NCBI RefSeq assembly: GCF_023159225.1
Contig: NC_063161.1
Span: 76,608,267 to 76,672,266, forward strand
Reading direction: 5' to 3'
Length of the DNA stretch: 64,000 nucleotides
Source: Perognathus longimembris pacificus
Taxonomy: Eukaryota; Chordata; Mammalia; Rodentia; Heteromyidae
Positions 1 through 10,404 of the stretch are shown piece by piece; within the stretch, counting starts at the first letter, position 1, and every line of letters begins with the position of its first letter. Below the pieces are notes generated by a model that saw only the letters and a program-made list of their open reading frames with translations, had not been told where the DNA came from and ran no database searches. The translations under genes and the position numbers were made by a program.

Positions 1-330
1 GCTGAGCCGCGCGGCTTCTTCTGCGCCTGCGCACTCGGGTGCAGTCTGTGGCTGCGGGGTGTGGCCGGGGTGGGACCGAGCGGTTCTCAGGCTCCAGCTC
101 ACCCCGGGCCTCTCCTGTGCTTCTGGGGGGGGGGTCCGGAGGACTCTGTGGCGACCCCGTCCTGGTCTGGAAAGGGGGTCCCAGAGGAGGTCGATGATGA
201 GGCCCGCGGCCCTCCCCGCTGGGCTCGGCCCCGCTGCTCGGAGTCCGGGAAAGGAACCGGCAGCCGCGCGCCGCTGATTGGTTGACGTGTTTATTTACTG
301 TTTTAGCCCCGTTAGGGACGGCACCCCGGG
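1..330. promoter_or_regulatory. CpG-rich promoter-like region at left edge
   Basis: This stretch is GC-rich with many CpGs, unlike the SINE-rich DNA that follows. An NRF1-like palindromic site (TGCGCCTGCGCA, one mismatch to the usual core) lies at 22-33, which is common in housekeeping promoters. No exon, start codon context or splice donor could be assigned to a known gene on either strand. It may be the first exon and promoter of a gene that runs out of the window to the left. Confidence 0.5.
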
Positions 331-473
331 CCTCATGCTCTGGCGAGTCCTCCGCACCGGGGCTACGTCTCGTGCGTCATTTTAGAACGAGGAAGGAAAT
401 GCTGAACACTTGCTATGTTTAACATTTGTGTTAAGAGAAAATAAAGCCAGTTACAAAAGGACTGTATTGTTAA

Positions 474-595
474 GCGTGGCCTGTGATCCCAGCACTGAGT
501 ACGAGGCTTGGGGCGGGGGGGAGGGGGGCTGCGGTTCAGCACCAGCTTGGACCTCACAGCAAGACCTTGTCTCCAAAAACAAGAAAGAAAAGGGA
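474..595 (+). repeat. B1-like (7SL-derived) SINE monomer
   Basis: The stretch contains the B1/Alu-type phrase CTGTGATCCCAGCACT near its start and ends in AAGACCTTGTCTCCAAAAAC. It is a short monomer, diverged, followed by an A-rich tail. Confidence 0.65.
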
Positions 596-780
596 GGGAA
601 GGAAAGAGAGTGCATGAGTGGTTTTATGCACCTGAGCTCCCTAGAACTTTCACAGGCTAGGAAGGAGGACAGGGACTTAGTATTAGGGAAAAGTTCCCTT
701 GGTGGACTGAAATGTCAGCTGCCCAGTATGAACCTGCTTAAAGTCACTCCTCTACACCCTTTGAACAATTCAGACAGAGC

Positions 781-895
781 CAGGCACTGTGGTGCCATCT
801 GTAGTCCCAGCAACTTGGGAGGCTGAGGTGGGAGAGTCGCTGAAGCCTAGCCTGGGTAGCACAGACCTTCAGCTCATCAAAACAATGATAATAGT
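781..895 (+). repeat. B1-like SINE monomer
   Basis: The Alu/B1 core TGTAGTCCCAGCAACTTGGG is followed by AGGCTGAGGTGGGAG. This is a monomeric, 7SL-derived element. Confidence 0.7.
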
Positions 896-1487
896 TTAAA
901 AAAGGAAATTCCCTAAATTGTATGTTATGGTGTGCTTTCACCCACATCAACACAGATCTTTGTGTCTGTCCTGTCACTCTGGGGGAAAAAAGCCATCAAA
1001 GAGGTTCTTGTTGTGATCCTGGAGCCCTCCAGCCCTAAATAGCCTAGTGTCTGTTTTCAGTCCCAACTCATTTCTTACCTGGAATGCACTAGCCTCAGGC
1101 TTCTTGCTGTTTTCTCTGGCAGAAATGCCTCTCCCTATCTTCTAGGAACCTGTCAGTTTAATAAACACACATTCCTGAAGCCAAGTGTTCTGCAAGGGGT
1201 AGGTGACCACACCACAGGTAAGGATTCACCTGTGCACTTTGTACTCTGGTAGAAGCCATCAGAAGCAAGGAAAACAAACTTTGTCGGTGACTGGTGGTGA
1301 TGGCAGTGGTGGGCTTGGGATCTAATCTTGATCACATGCCAAAGACCTCTGGGATGGCCCTTTGCCCAGACACCTAAGTGATGAGACAGCCTGAGATAAC
1401 AGGAAGAAGCCCCCTTGGAATTTCCAGGGAGAGAGAAAACAATCCAAACATAAATCCCTGGGTGTGTGTGTGTGGGGGGGGGGGAGA
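896..1487. other. Unique sequence, nothing recognised
   Basis: No repeat, exon or CpG island was recognised. A short TG/G-rich run lies near 1460-1485. Confidence 0.5.
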
Positions 1488-1701
1488 ACCAGGAGCTGGT
1501 GGCTCAAGCTTGTAATCCTAGCTACTGAGATGGGAGGATTGGGGTTTAAAGCCAGCCAGGGCAAGGAAGTCATGAGTCTCCTATCTCCATTTACCCTCCA
1601 AAATGTTGAAAGTGGAGCTGTGGTTCAAGTGGTAGAGTGCTAGCATTGACCAAAAGAAACTCAGGCCTTGAGTTCAAGCCCCAGGACCAGGACACAAAAA
1701 A
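1488..1701 (+). repeat. B1-Geo chimeric SINE
   Basis: The left half is B1-like (GTGGCTCAAGCTTGTAATCC). The right half is the Geo monomer (GTGGTTCAAGTGGTAGAGTG, then GAGTTCAAGCCCCAGGACC), and an A-rich tail follows. Confidence 0.85.
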
Positions 1702-1985
1702 AGTCCTGACCTTCAAACAGTAAAGCAACCGTAGTTTTACTTGGCCCCATCATGGATGGTTGCCATGGGGGAATGATGGACAGGGCCAGACATCCAAGAT
1801 GGTTGGATCTCATGGCTGGTTGGTGATCTCCGCTGGGAGCTAAGTAGGGCCATCAGGTCTCCTGGTGGCTTCTCCAGCCCACTAGACTCCATGTTGGAGT
1901 TTGTACATGGAATTCTCAAGAGAACTAGGCAGAAACTAGGATTGTCTTTCAGGAATTGTTCCCAGAAGTCAAGACATAGAGCTGA

Positions 1986-2206
1986 GTACCTGTGACTCAC
2001 ACCTGTAATCCTACTCAGGAAGTTCATCAGGTCTCAATCTTTAGATGGGTGCGTTTTGCGAGCTAACTGGAAATGAAAGTCTCTCTGGCTTTTTGCTGGC
2101 CAGAAATAAGAGTCTCAGATTTGTCTGCTCAGGCTAGCCAGAAGTGGAGAAGCTGTGGCTCAAGTGGCAGCACGCATGCCTGGAGTTTAAGCCCCTGGAC
2201 AGGCGC
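1986..2206 (+). repeat. Diverged B1-Geo SINE
   Basis: A B1-like start (CACACCTGTAATCCTACTCA) and a Geo half with GCTGTGGCTCAAGTGGCAG are seen, but the middle is rearranged. A CA-rich tail follows at 2206-2236. Confidence 0.6.
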
Positions 2207-2407
2207 ACACGCACGCTCACGCACACACACACACATCACTCTACTGGGTGATGTGAGCTTCCTTAGCAGATGGAAGAAATGATGCTCCAGGATGAGGCCC
2301 TTGCCCGAGGCCAAAGTGAGAAACTGGGACCTGGTGTTTGGGACTCCAGTGGCTTTGTTCCTGCTCCTTTGTGCTCAGTTCTTCTCTGAGCCACTTTCCT
2401 TTCTTAC

Positions 2408-2645
2408 TTTTTTTTGGTCAGTCATGGTGCTTGAACTCAGGGTCTAGGCTGTGTCCAGAGCTTTTTGGCTCAAGGCTCGTGCCCTACCACTTAGAGCCAA
2501 ATCTCCACTTCCATCTTTTTGGTGGTTAATTGGAGATAAGAATCTCATGGACTTTCTTGCTGTGGTTGGGTTTGAACTGTGATTTTTCAGGTCTCAGCTT
2601 CCTGAGTAGCTAGGATTATAGGCATGAGCCACCTGCAACCAGCTT
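2408..2645 (-). repeat. B1-Geo chimeric SINE
   Basis: In plus orientation the copy reads Geo antisense first (GCTTGAACTCAGGGTCTAGG, then CCACTTAGAGCC). The antisense B1 half (AGTAGCTAGGATTATAGGCA) follows, so the element is on the minus strand. Confidence 0.85.
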
Positions 2646-2714
2646 TGAGCCGCTTTTCTTAACCGCCCCATCCTACAGTAGCACAAAATCCAAATTTCTG
2701 GTAGTTCTTCCCCT

Positions 2715-2937
2715 CCCTCGGGACAAGGACTTAAACTCAGGGCTTCATGTTCTTTTTTGCTGGTGGCTGGCTCTCTACCATTTGAGTCATACCTCTACTT
2801 CCTGCTGTTTTCTGGCTAATTGATGATAAAAATCTCTTGAATTTGTCTGCCTGGGCTTGCTTTGAAGGATGATCCTTAGCTTTCAGCCTCCTGATTAGCT
2901 AGGATGACAGTCGTGAACCACCCAGCACCTGGCACAA
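2715..2937 (-). repeat. B1-Geo chimeric SINE, old
   Basis: Antisense Geo (CTACCATTTGAGTCATACC) is followed by antisense B1 (TTAGCTAGGATGACAG). It is more diverged than its left neighbour. Confidence 0.7.
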
Positions 2938-3392
2938 AAATCCATATTTCTTGATGTTGTTTTCTGGTATCACAGCTCTTATCACCTTCCCTGCTTAGCT
3001 TGCTTTCCTGTTTGTGGTCTATCTTACCCTCTCCCAATAACTTTATTTATGTTCCTCTTCCCAATTGTGTTTGCAGGCGGCAGGGTCTTGGCAGGCCTCC
3101 AGGGAGCATGCCTTAAATGCCTGTGGGCTGAGTGGATGGACGGAAAGCAGTTCAGCCTGCACCCTGCGCTCTGTCCCTATGGTAGGTGCCTATGGCCTGC
3201 CTGCTGGGAGCTTTGTAGATACATATGTGCTTTTGCTTCATATAACTCCAAGCCCCATTTCACAGACTAGGAAATGAGGCTGATCTAAGCCAATCCAAGC
3301 CATGCATGAGCTGGATTATTTTCTATTGATGCCAGCTCTCTGTTCCTTCCTCCCGCTCAAACTTGTCATGGGTTTGAAGAAGGAGGAAGTAG
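2938..3392. other. Unique sequence, nothing recognised
   Basis: Short open frames overlap here in two phases, but none resembles a known protein and no exon boundaries are convincing. Confidence 0.5.
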
Positions 3393-3630
3393 AACTTAGC
3401 ACTGGTGGCTGATGCCTGAAGTCCTTCTTAGGAGGCTGAGACTTCAGGATCACAATTTGAGACCTGCTTGGAAGAAAAGCCAGTGAGACTCTTATCTCTG
3501 ATTCACCAGCAGAAAGCTGGAAGTGGAACTGTGGCTCAAGTGGTAGAGTATCAGCCTTGAGTGAAAAAGCCAAGCCAGAGTTTAGCTCTGAGATCCTGAG
3601 TTCAAATCTCAGGAATGCACAAAAAATTTA
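3393..3630 (+). repeat. B1-Geo chimeric SINE
   Basis: The B1 half starts CACTGGTGGCTGATGCCTG. The Geo half has CTGTGGCTCAAGTGGTAGAG, and the copy ends in an A-rich tail. Confidence 0.85.
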
Positions 3631-3762
3631 AATTTAAAAGAAAATAGGGAGGAAGAGGGTTTAGTGAACTGGGAGTTCCCACGGGGACAAGCATGGAGAA
3701 TTCTTATCAAAACATTTGCTTGTTTATGTCTTATCTCCTTTCTTTTTTTCTCATATAGATAT

Positions 3763-3763
<1 letters not shown>

Positions 3764-3811
<48 letters not shown>
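3764..3811 (+). repeat. (TG)n microsatellite
   Basis: About 24 TG units directly abut the A/T-rich end of the next minus-strand SINE, so the repeat may have grown from that SINE's tail. Confidence 0.95.
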
Positions 3812-3812
<1 letters not shown>

Positions 3813-4036
3813 CAGTTGTGGGGCTTGGACTCCGGGCCTGGGCGCTGTCCCTGAGTTTTTTGTTCAAGGCTGGTGCTCTACCACTTGAGCCATAGTGCCA
3901 CTTCTGGCTTCTTGCTGGTTAATTTGAAATGAGAGTCTCACAGTCTTTCCTGGCTAGGCTAAGCTTTGAATGGCAATCTTCAGATATCAATCTCCTGAGT
4001 AACTAGGATTACAGGTATGAGCCACTGGTGCTTGGC
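3812..4036 (-). repeat. B1-Geo chimeric SINE
   Basis: Antisense Geo (CTCTACCACTTGAGCCATAG) is followed by antisense B1 (AGTAACTAGGATTACAGG). A short ID-like antisense fragment (GGCTTTGAACTTAGGGCTT) follows at 4066-4130. Confidence 0.85.
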
Positions 4037-4395
4037 TTGATTTGTTTTTATTTTAGGTCGTTCTGGGCTTTGAACTTAGGGCTTCAGGATTGTTAAGCAA
4101 GCATGCAATCACTGGAGCCCTTCCCTGGCCATGTCTTGTTCTCATTCCTAATGGGACCAAATAGGCTGATGACAGGAGATAGCAAAGCATGGACAGGATC
4201 AGCCTATTTGTCTGCAGTGTTAGCTCTCCAAGGTCAATTGAGGTCTGAAAAGATAAAATTGAATGTTTCAGGAAGAAATAACTCATAAGTTTTTAATAAT
4301 TGTGGCATAGCATCAAATGTCATACTTGTTTTATTTTGTTATTATTATTTGTCATTAATCTCTGATTTGGCCTAACTTATAAAGTAAACTTTAAG

Positions 4396-4519
4396 TTGGA
4401 TATGGTAGTCCACCCCTGTAGTCCAAGCACTGGGAAGCAAAAGGCAGGAAGATTTTGAGTTCAAGACCAGCCTGAGCTATATAATGAAACCCTGTCTCAA
4501 AAAAAAAAAAAAAAAAAAG
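4396..4519 (+). repeat. B1-like SINE monomer with A tail
   Basis: The core CCTGTAGTCCAAGCACTGGG and the CCTGTCTC end precede a run of about 20 A. Confidence 0.8.
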
Positions 4520-4526
4520 ACAATGG

Positions 4527-4748
4527 AGCTGGGTGCTGGTGACTCATATCTGTAACCCCAGCAATTCAAGAGGCTGAGATGTGAGGACTGAGACTCAAAG
4601 CCAACCTAAGAAGGAAAGTCCAAGTGTCTCCATTTAAAAAAACAAAAAGCTCGGCCAGAGCATGGCTGAAATGATAGAGCACCAGTTGAACAAAAAAGCC
4701 AAGCAAGCGTGAGGCCTGAGTTCAAACCACAGTACTAGAAAAAGAGAG
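4527..4748 (+). repeat. B1-Geo chimeric SINE
   Basis: The B1 half has GGTGACTCATATCTGTAACC. The Geo half is diverged, ending GAGTTCAAACCACAGTAC before an A/G-rich tail. Confidence 0.75.
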
Positions 4749-4857
4749 GGATGGAGGGGGTCAGGTTAATGGGGTGCATTGTTGGTATGTATGGTAATGT
4801 AACAGTGAACCCTCATTGTACAGCTAATGTGTGCTGATCTTAAAAAACAAATCATAT

Positions 4858-5062
4858 GGGGCTGGGGATATGGCCTAGTGGCAAGAGTGCTTGCCTTGTA
4901 TACATGAGGCCCTGGGTTCAATTCCCCAGCACCACATATACAGAAAATGGCCAGAAGTGGCGCTGTGGCTCAAGTGGCAGAGTGCTAGCCTTGAGCAAAA
5001 AGAAGCCAGGGACAGTGCTCAGGCCCTGAGTCCAAGCCCCAGGACTGGCCAAAAAAAAAAAA
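4858..5062 (+). repeat. IDL-Geo dimeric SINE with TSD
   Basis: A full-length copy. The left ID-like half starts GGGGCTGGGGATATGGCCTA with the tRNA B-box-like GGTTCAATTCC. The right half starts near AGAAGTGGCGCTGTGGCTCA and ends GGACTGGCC plus an A tail. AAATCATAT is duplicated at 4849-4857 and 5063-5071. Confidence 0.95.
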
Positions 5063-5071
5063 AAATCATAT

Positions 5072-5627
5072 AGCTTATGGAGTTCAGTACTATCACCATC
5101 TGAGGCATCTTGGGGGGCTTAAAACATATCCCCATGGATATGAAGAGACCCCGAAATTGGTCGGGAGAAAGGTAGTTGGGAGAAGAAAGGAAAATAAAGG
5201 GAGGAAGAACTAAAGAGCAATTTTCTGGTGCAACTGGCAGGGAGGACCTGACCATTGTGTAGGGGCTGGGATAGGTGGGCCATGGCCTTCCTTGTGGGAG
5301 ACATGGACTTTTCTAGAAGGGAGACACTGTGGAGGCAGAGCTGCAGAGTTCACAATGGTCTGCTCTGGATGGCGTGGTGCAGGACCCAGCAGGGAGGTTG
5401 GGTCCTTGACTCCTCCAGGGACAATTCCAGCTGGGTCCTGGGTCTCTGCCAGCAGAGCCGTGTACCTGGCAGGTACCCAGGCCGCCCTCACCTGCCAGTG
5501 CCACCGAGATCTTGTAAGACACGTTCTGCTGAAGGTGGACTCTCGGGAGCCCAGGCTTGCAGGCAAGTCTCCTGCCCAGGCAGGAACCAGCGGGTGAGGC
5601 CTGTTAAAAGACATCTTAATTGAAACT
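5072..5627. other. Unique block with an exon-like segment
   Basis: This block has no SINE. On the minus strand, 5600-5492 is bounded by a good acceptor (TTTTAACAG) and a good donor (CAG followed by GTGAGG), 109 bases long. All three frames are open, so coding cannot be decided, and no known protein was recognised. It could be an exon of an unknown or noncoding transcript, or chance. Confidence 0.3.
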
Positions 5628-5862
5628 TTTTTTTTTTTTATTCTTTGCCAACACTGGGGCTTGAACTCAAGGCCTTGAACTCTCTCTTGGCTTTTTCACC
5701 CAAGACTGGTGCTCTACCACTATGAGCTGCAGCTCCACTTCTGGCTTCTTGGTGCTTAATTGAAGGCCTAGGAGTCTCACTGATGTTTCTGCCTGGGGCT
5801 GGCTTTGAACTCAGCCTCCTGAGTAGCTAGGATTACAGGTGTGGGCAACCAGCACCCAGTTT
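5628..5862 (-). repeat. B1-Geo chimeric SINE
   Basis: A T-run (antisense tail) is followed by antisense Geo (GCTTGAACTCAAGGCC) and antisense B1 (GTAGCTAGGATTACAGGTGT). Confidence 0.85.
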
Positions 5863-6132
5863 GGAGTTTCTGGACTCTTAATGGCTTTGCAGTGACCCAC
5901 AGATTGGTTGCTGAGCATCTGGCAATCAATCTGGAATTGTAGCTTCTAATAATGTCACAGCCAGCCACATGAGGCCCTGCCACACCTGCCAATTCTTCTC
6001 TGTTCTGATCAGATACCGGCAGGAATCACAGGCTCTGAGATTCTGTTTTTAAGTAATTAGTCAGTATAACAGACACTCACCCAAGAGAACATGGTGGCAA
6101 CCTGTTGCCTGTTGTACAAAAGATTGGGAGCA

Positions 6133-6360
6133 GGGAGCCAGTGGCTCAAGCCTTGAATCCTAGCTACTCAGAGGCTGAGATCTGAGGATTGCTGTTCAAA
6201 GCCAGCCCGGGCAGGAAAGTCCATGAGCCTTCTGCTTCCAATTAACCACTAGAAAACCAGAAGTGGTGCCGTGGCTCAAAGTGGTAGAATGCTAGCCTTG
6301 AGACAAAAGTTCAGGGATAGGAACCAGGCCCTCCCAGTCCCTGTCCCCCCCCACCCCCCA
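6133..6360 (+). repeat. B1-Geo chimeric SINE
   Basis: The B1 half has AGTGGCTCAAGCCTTGAATC. The Geo half is diverged at its end and runs into a C-rich stretch. Confidence 0.75.
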
Positions 6361-6821
6361 CCATTGCTTTGCTAAATTCAGGCCTCAGTTGAAACCACTA
6401 TGCAAAGGGCTGCCTGTTATACACATACACTACTCTGCATACCTCCTCAGTTCCTGTTGCTGAGCACCTTGGTGATGGCCTGGTTTCCATGGTGATAGAT
6501 AAACACTGCTAAAAGCTGTCTGATCGTTTCTTTCCATTTAGGCCAACCCCACCTGGAGCAGCTTTCATTGCCTTGGAGAAGGGGACAGGACAGCTGCGAC
6601 TGGCTAATTCTCCCTGCCTGGCCCTCTAGTGGCCCTACACTGGTGAAACAAGTTCATTTTTATCATTTATCATGATAAAAAATTAAATTTAAAAGGTATA
6701 CTTTATAAAACAATTTATAATTATAACAATGAACTTGAATTATATATAGTCATAATTTATATTTATATATTTATAATTTCTTGACAATACTAAGGTTCCT
6801 TACCTTGAAACCCTAAAGGCT
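6361..6821. other. Unique sequence ending in an AT-rich tract
   Basis: No gene was recognised. From 6650 to 6785 the sequence is almost pure A/T with TTATA-like words and short inverted repeats. Confidence 0.6.
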
Positions 6822-6822
6822 C

Positions 6823-7050
6823 AGGCTAGGCACCAGAGACTCATACCTATAATCCTAGCTATTCAGGTGGCTGAGTTCTGAGGATCATGGTTCGAAGTCA
6901 GCCCAGGCAGGAAAGTCTGTGAGACTCATATCTCTAATTAGCCACTAGAAAACCACAAGTGGAGCTGTAGATCAAAGTGATGGAGTGCTAGCCTTGAGCA
7001 GAAAAACTCAGGGGCAGCACCAAGGCCCTGAGTTCAAGTCCTGTGATCAG
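6823..7050 (+). repeat. B1-Geo chimeric SINE
   Basis: The B1 half has GACTCATACCTATAATCC, and the Geo half ends GAGTTCAAGTCCTGTGATC followed by an A tail. The next SINE inserted at the end of this tail. Confidence 0.85.
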
Positions 7051-7063
7051 AAAAAAAGATATT

Positions 7064-7158
7064 GTTGGTGCTATGGCTCAAGTGGTAGAGTGCTAGCCTT
7101 GAGCAAAAAGAAGCCAGGGACAGTGCTCAGGCCCTGAGTTCAAGGCCCAGGACTGGCA
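7064..7158 (+). repeat. 5'-truncated IDL-Geo: solo Geo monomer with TSD
   Basis: Only the right monomer is present, from GGTGCTATGGCTCAAGTGG to GGACTGGC. AAAAAAAGATATT is duplicated at 7051-7063 and 7159-7171, so this is a complete but 5'-truncated insertion and not an eroded dimer. Confidence 0.85.
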
Positions 7159-7239
7159 AAAAAAAGATATTAACTTTTGATATTTTATACCAAATTAAGG
7201 AAATTAACACTATTACATTCCAAAGAGCTTCCTTTAAAA

Positions 7240-7452
7240 AAAATTATTGGTGGTTTGCACTCAAGTCCTTATGCTTACTAAGGAGGCTCTCTACCATTTG
7301 AGCCATGCCTCCAGCCTGGAATTTTGCTCACTAGTTGGAGATAGAGTATCAGGTTCTTTTCTGCTCAGACTGACTTCAAACCTTGATCTTTGACTGCAAA
7401 TTCCTGAGTAGTTAGGATAACAGGAGGAAACCATCATCATTTGGTTCTGGCT
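7240..7452 (-). repeat. Old B1-Geo SINE
   Basis: Antisense Geo (CTCTACCATTTGAGCCATGC) is followed by antisense B1 (GAGTAGTTAGGATAACAGG). The copy is strongly diverged. Confidence 0.65.
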
Positions 7453-7997
7453 TTTTTTTCCTTTCATTTTTCTTAATATCTTCAATTATATTGTAGTATG
7501 AATCTGAATTTTGCCTTTTTCATGGCTAAACAATACTCCCTTGTATAGATATGCCACAGTCTGCTTATCCATTGTCATACGCTGAAATGTGTCCTTCCCT
7601 CCCCTAGAATGAAACACTGAACATGGAATCGAATATCATTTGTTACAGTGACATCCTACTAGACAGAGCAGGCCTAGTCCAATGTGGCCAGTGTGCATGG
7701 GAAGCAGACAGCTGTGTGATGACACAGGTAGAGCTTGAGGCGATGCAGCCACAAGCCAAGGAAACCAAGCGTTGTTTCAGAACACAAGAAGCTAGCTAGG
7801 AACAGGCCTGGGTGGATTCTCCCCAGGTCTTCCCACACAGAAGCTGCAGCTGCAGCCTCTGAACTGAGCAGTGACTCAGTTTTTCTGGTTGACACAACCA
7901 CACTTGTTACAGGTGTGTGTGAGGTTCTGGTGAGGCCTGCCTGCTCTTCCACGTGGCACACTTCGGGGATGGAGAACTCTCAGAGGTCACTTTGTGT
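7453..7997. other. Unique sequence, nothing recognised
   Basis: Overlapping open frames of 95 codons occur on both strands around 7674-8022, but no protein family or exon boundary was recognised. Confidence 0.5.
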
Positions 7998-8212
7998 GTG
8001 GGGAGGGGGTACTGAGACTTGAACTCAGGGCCTTGTGCTCAGCCTTTTCACTCAAGCCTGATGCCCTACCACTTGAGCCATTTCCGGCTTTTTGACGGTT
8101 AACTGAAGATAAGAGTCTCGAGGACTCTCCTGCGCTGGCTGGTTTTAAACCATATTCCTCAGATCTCAGCCTGAGTGGTGAGGCTTACAGGTGTGAGACA
8201 CGGCACCCCGCT
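7998..8212 (-). repeat. B1-Geo chimeric SINE
   Basis: Antisense Geo (CCTACCACTTGAGCCATTTC) and antisense B1 (GAGGCTTACAGGTGTGAGA) are seen. The unique interval 8213-8469 follows. Confidence 0.75.
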
Positions 8213-8469
8213 CAGAGGTCTCTGTTCAAAGTGCACAGACCTGTCCCCGCAGGCTCCTCATTAGTCTCCTCTGAAGGGCTCCTTTCCTCACCCTGCCCTC
8301 AGGGGTAGATTTCAACAGAGGAATTTTGTACTGGACACAGGCATGGAGCCCATAACATCCAGGCCTGGGGAGAGAGGTCACTCGATGGCCCTTTTGTGTG
8401 CATCTGCTGAGAAGAGCTGGGAAAGGTCTTCTCAGGGGGTGGGGTGGGGGTCCTCTGAACACACACAGT

Positions 8470-8695
8470 ATGTGCGAATACGTGTGTTATCAAGAACCGA
8501 ACTCCGAGCTACCTGCTTGCTGGGCAGGGGTTCTCCCGCTTGAGCCTTGCCCCCACTGAAGACATTTTTTGCTTTCAGTTTGTTTTCCAGTAGGGTCCTT
8601 CACTTTTTCCTGGGCTGCTCTTGAACCATGACCTTCTTACCTCCTCCTGCCCACTGGTTTGGATTACAGGCATGCACCACCATGCCTGGCTCACG
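8470..8695 (-). repeat. Old ID- and B1-derived SINE
   Basis: An antisense ID-like stretch (8490-8550) is followed by an antisense B1 end, GGATTACAGGCATGCACCAC. This matches the older B1 plus ID layout without the Geo-specific middle. Confidence 0.5.
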
Positions 8696-8851
8696 TTGTA
8701 GTCTTAATATATGTGTTTTCTAGTATGTCAGTCACACTTTGATATAAGATAAAAAAGAGTGTGGACACACCCTCTGGGGCCCACTGCAGGGTCCAGCATG
8801 GCACAATGCCAATTATCAGATGATGATGATGCCTGCGCACGCGTGCATGAG

Positions 8852-8960
8852 CGAGTACTGGGGCTTGAACTCAGGGCCTGGCACTGTCCCTTAGCTTTTT
8901 TGCTGAAGGCTGGACCCTTACCAGTTGAGCAACAGCTCTACTTCCAGGTTTTTACCAGGC
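8852..8960 (-). repeat. Partial Geo monomer
   Basis: Only the antisense Geo part is clear (GGGGCTTGAACTCAGGGCCT, then TTACCAGTTGAGCAACAGC). The adjoining B1 half was not recognised. Confidence 0.65.
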
Positions 8961-9269
8961 TTAGAGGGGCCCAGGCCTGGGTTCAAGGTTTTGGTATTTC
9001 CCCATTTGTCATCAACCTAGAGTGAGCCCCACAGGGCTGCACATGGGCAAAGCACATGGTGACAGGTATCCATTGAGGCTTTCTGAGGAAGAACAGTGCT
9101 GGACCATGAGGCAGCCTCCAGGGACTTACCTTTGCCTCCACTGCCTTTTGCTGCATCCACACTCCCCAGCTCCTCCATCCCTGAACTGAGGGGGATAGGT
9201 GATCTTCTAGCCAGATTCATGAACCAGCTTTGTCTAGTTCCAATGTAGTGATGCCTTGTCAAGCAACAT

Positions 9270-9540
9270 GCTGTTAGCGCATGGTAGCTCACACCTGTAA
9301 ATCCCAGCTACTCAGGGGGCAGAGATGAGGAAGATCTTGGTTCAAGGCCAGCCTGGACAAAAAGTTAGCGAGGATCCTCCTCCCCATCAGCATTGCAACA
9401 AACAAGCTGGACATAGACTCAGACTTGGAATTCCAGCTACGTAGGAGGCACATACACAAAGAGGATCGAAGTCCAAGGCTAGTCTAGTCCTGTGTAAAAG
9501 TGGGAGGTTATCTGAAAAATAACCTAAAAGCAAAAAGGGC
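9270..9540 (+). repeat. Dimeric B1-like SINE
   Basis: Two B1-like monomers stand in tandem. The first carries CACACCTGTAAATCCCAGCT, and a second, diverged one begins about 9405. The arrangement resembles a primate Alu, but the sequence is the rodent type. Confidence 0.55.
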
Positions 9541-9662
9541 CAGACTTATGGTTCTAGTTGAATGTGGTCAGGAGCGTATTTTGGTGTACATGTGTATCAC
9601 CGGGTCCTGGGTTAAGTGCACTCTTTGGTTAGGGGCTGACACACTATTTCCAAAGTGAGGTG

Positions 9663-9882
9663 GGCTGGGGATATGGCCTAGTGGCAAGAGTGCCTGCCTC
9701 ATATACATGAGGCCCTGGGTTCGATTCCCCAGTACCACATATACAGAAAATGGCCAGAAGTGGTGCTGTGGCTCAAGTGGCAGAGTGCTAGCCTTGAGCA
9801 AAAAGAAGCCAGGGACAGTGCTCAGGCCCTGAGTCCAAGCCCCAGGACTGGCCAAAACAAAACAAAACAAAACAAAAAAAAC
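9663..9882 (+). repeat. IDL-Geo dimeric SINE with TSD
   Basis: A full-length copy with a (CAAAA)n tail. CAAAGTGAGGTG is duplicated at 9651-9662 and 9883-9894. Confidence 0.95.
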
Positions 9883-10069
9883 ACAAAGTGAGGTGTGGCA
9901 GTTAGCTCTTCTACTAGCAGTGTGGCATTCTAGGCCTGCCATCATCTTACCTGTTTGTTCTTGGTGCTCAGCTTCTAGCAGGCAGCTGAATCTGAAGGGA
10001 TGGGATGGATTGTGGGCTCTTCCACCTCAGTGTTTTCACCCTTCACCTTCGGGACTGATGCCAGGGCTT

Positions 10070-10404
10070 TTTTGTTGTTTTCAGTACTGGGGTTTGAACA
10101 CAGGGCCTCAGGTTTATCCCTTGCCAGGCAGGTGCTCTACCATTTGAGACACACTCCCAGACTTTTTTTGCTTTATTTTTCAAATAGGGTTTCACTTTGT
10201 ACGCAGGCAGGCCTGGATTGAAATCTGCCTGTTTATATAGTTTTTCTGCTGTATCATGGATGACAGATGCGTGCCACCATGCCCACCTTTTTCTGTTGAG
10301 ATGGTAACTTGTAAACTTCTTTTGCCCTAGTCTGAAACCGCCATCCTCCCAATCTCTGCCTCTTGAGTAGCTAGGATTGCAGGCATAGGCCACCACTCCC
10401 AGCC
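10070..10404 (-). repeat. Old composite SINE: ID plus dimeric B1
   Basis: In plus orientation it shows an antisense ID-like part (GGGGTTTGAACACAGGGCCT). Two antisense B1-like ends follow, one near GATGCGTGCCACCATGCCC and one near TAGGATTGCAGGCATAGGCC. Confidence 0.6.

Noticed and set aside
4858..4935. tRNA gene (A- and B-box-like words, repeated in many places)
   Set aside because: The words belong to the ID-type half of SINEs with A tails and target duplications. There is no proper cloverleaf or terminator.
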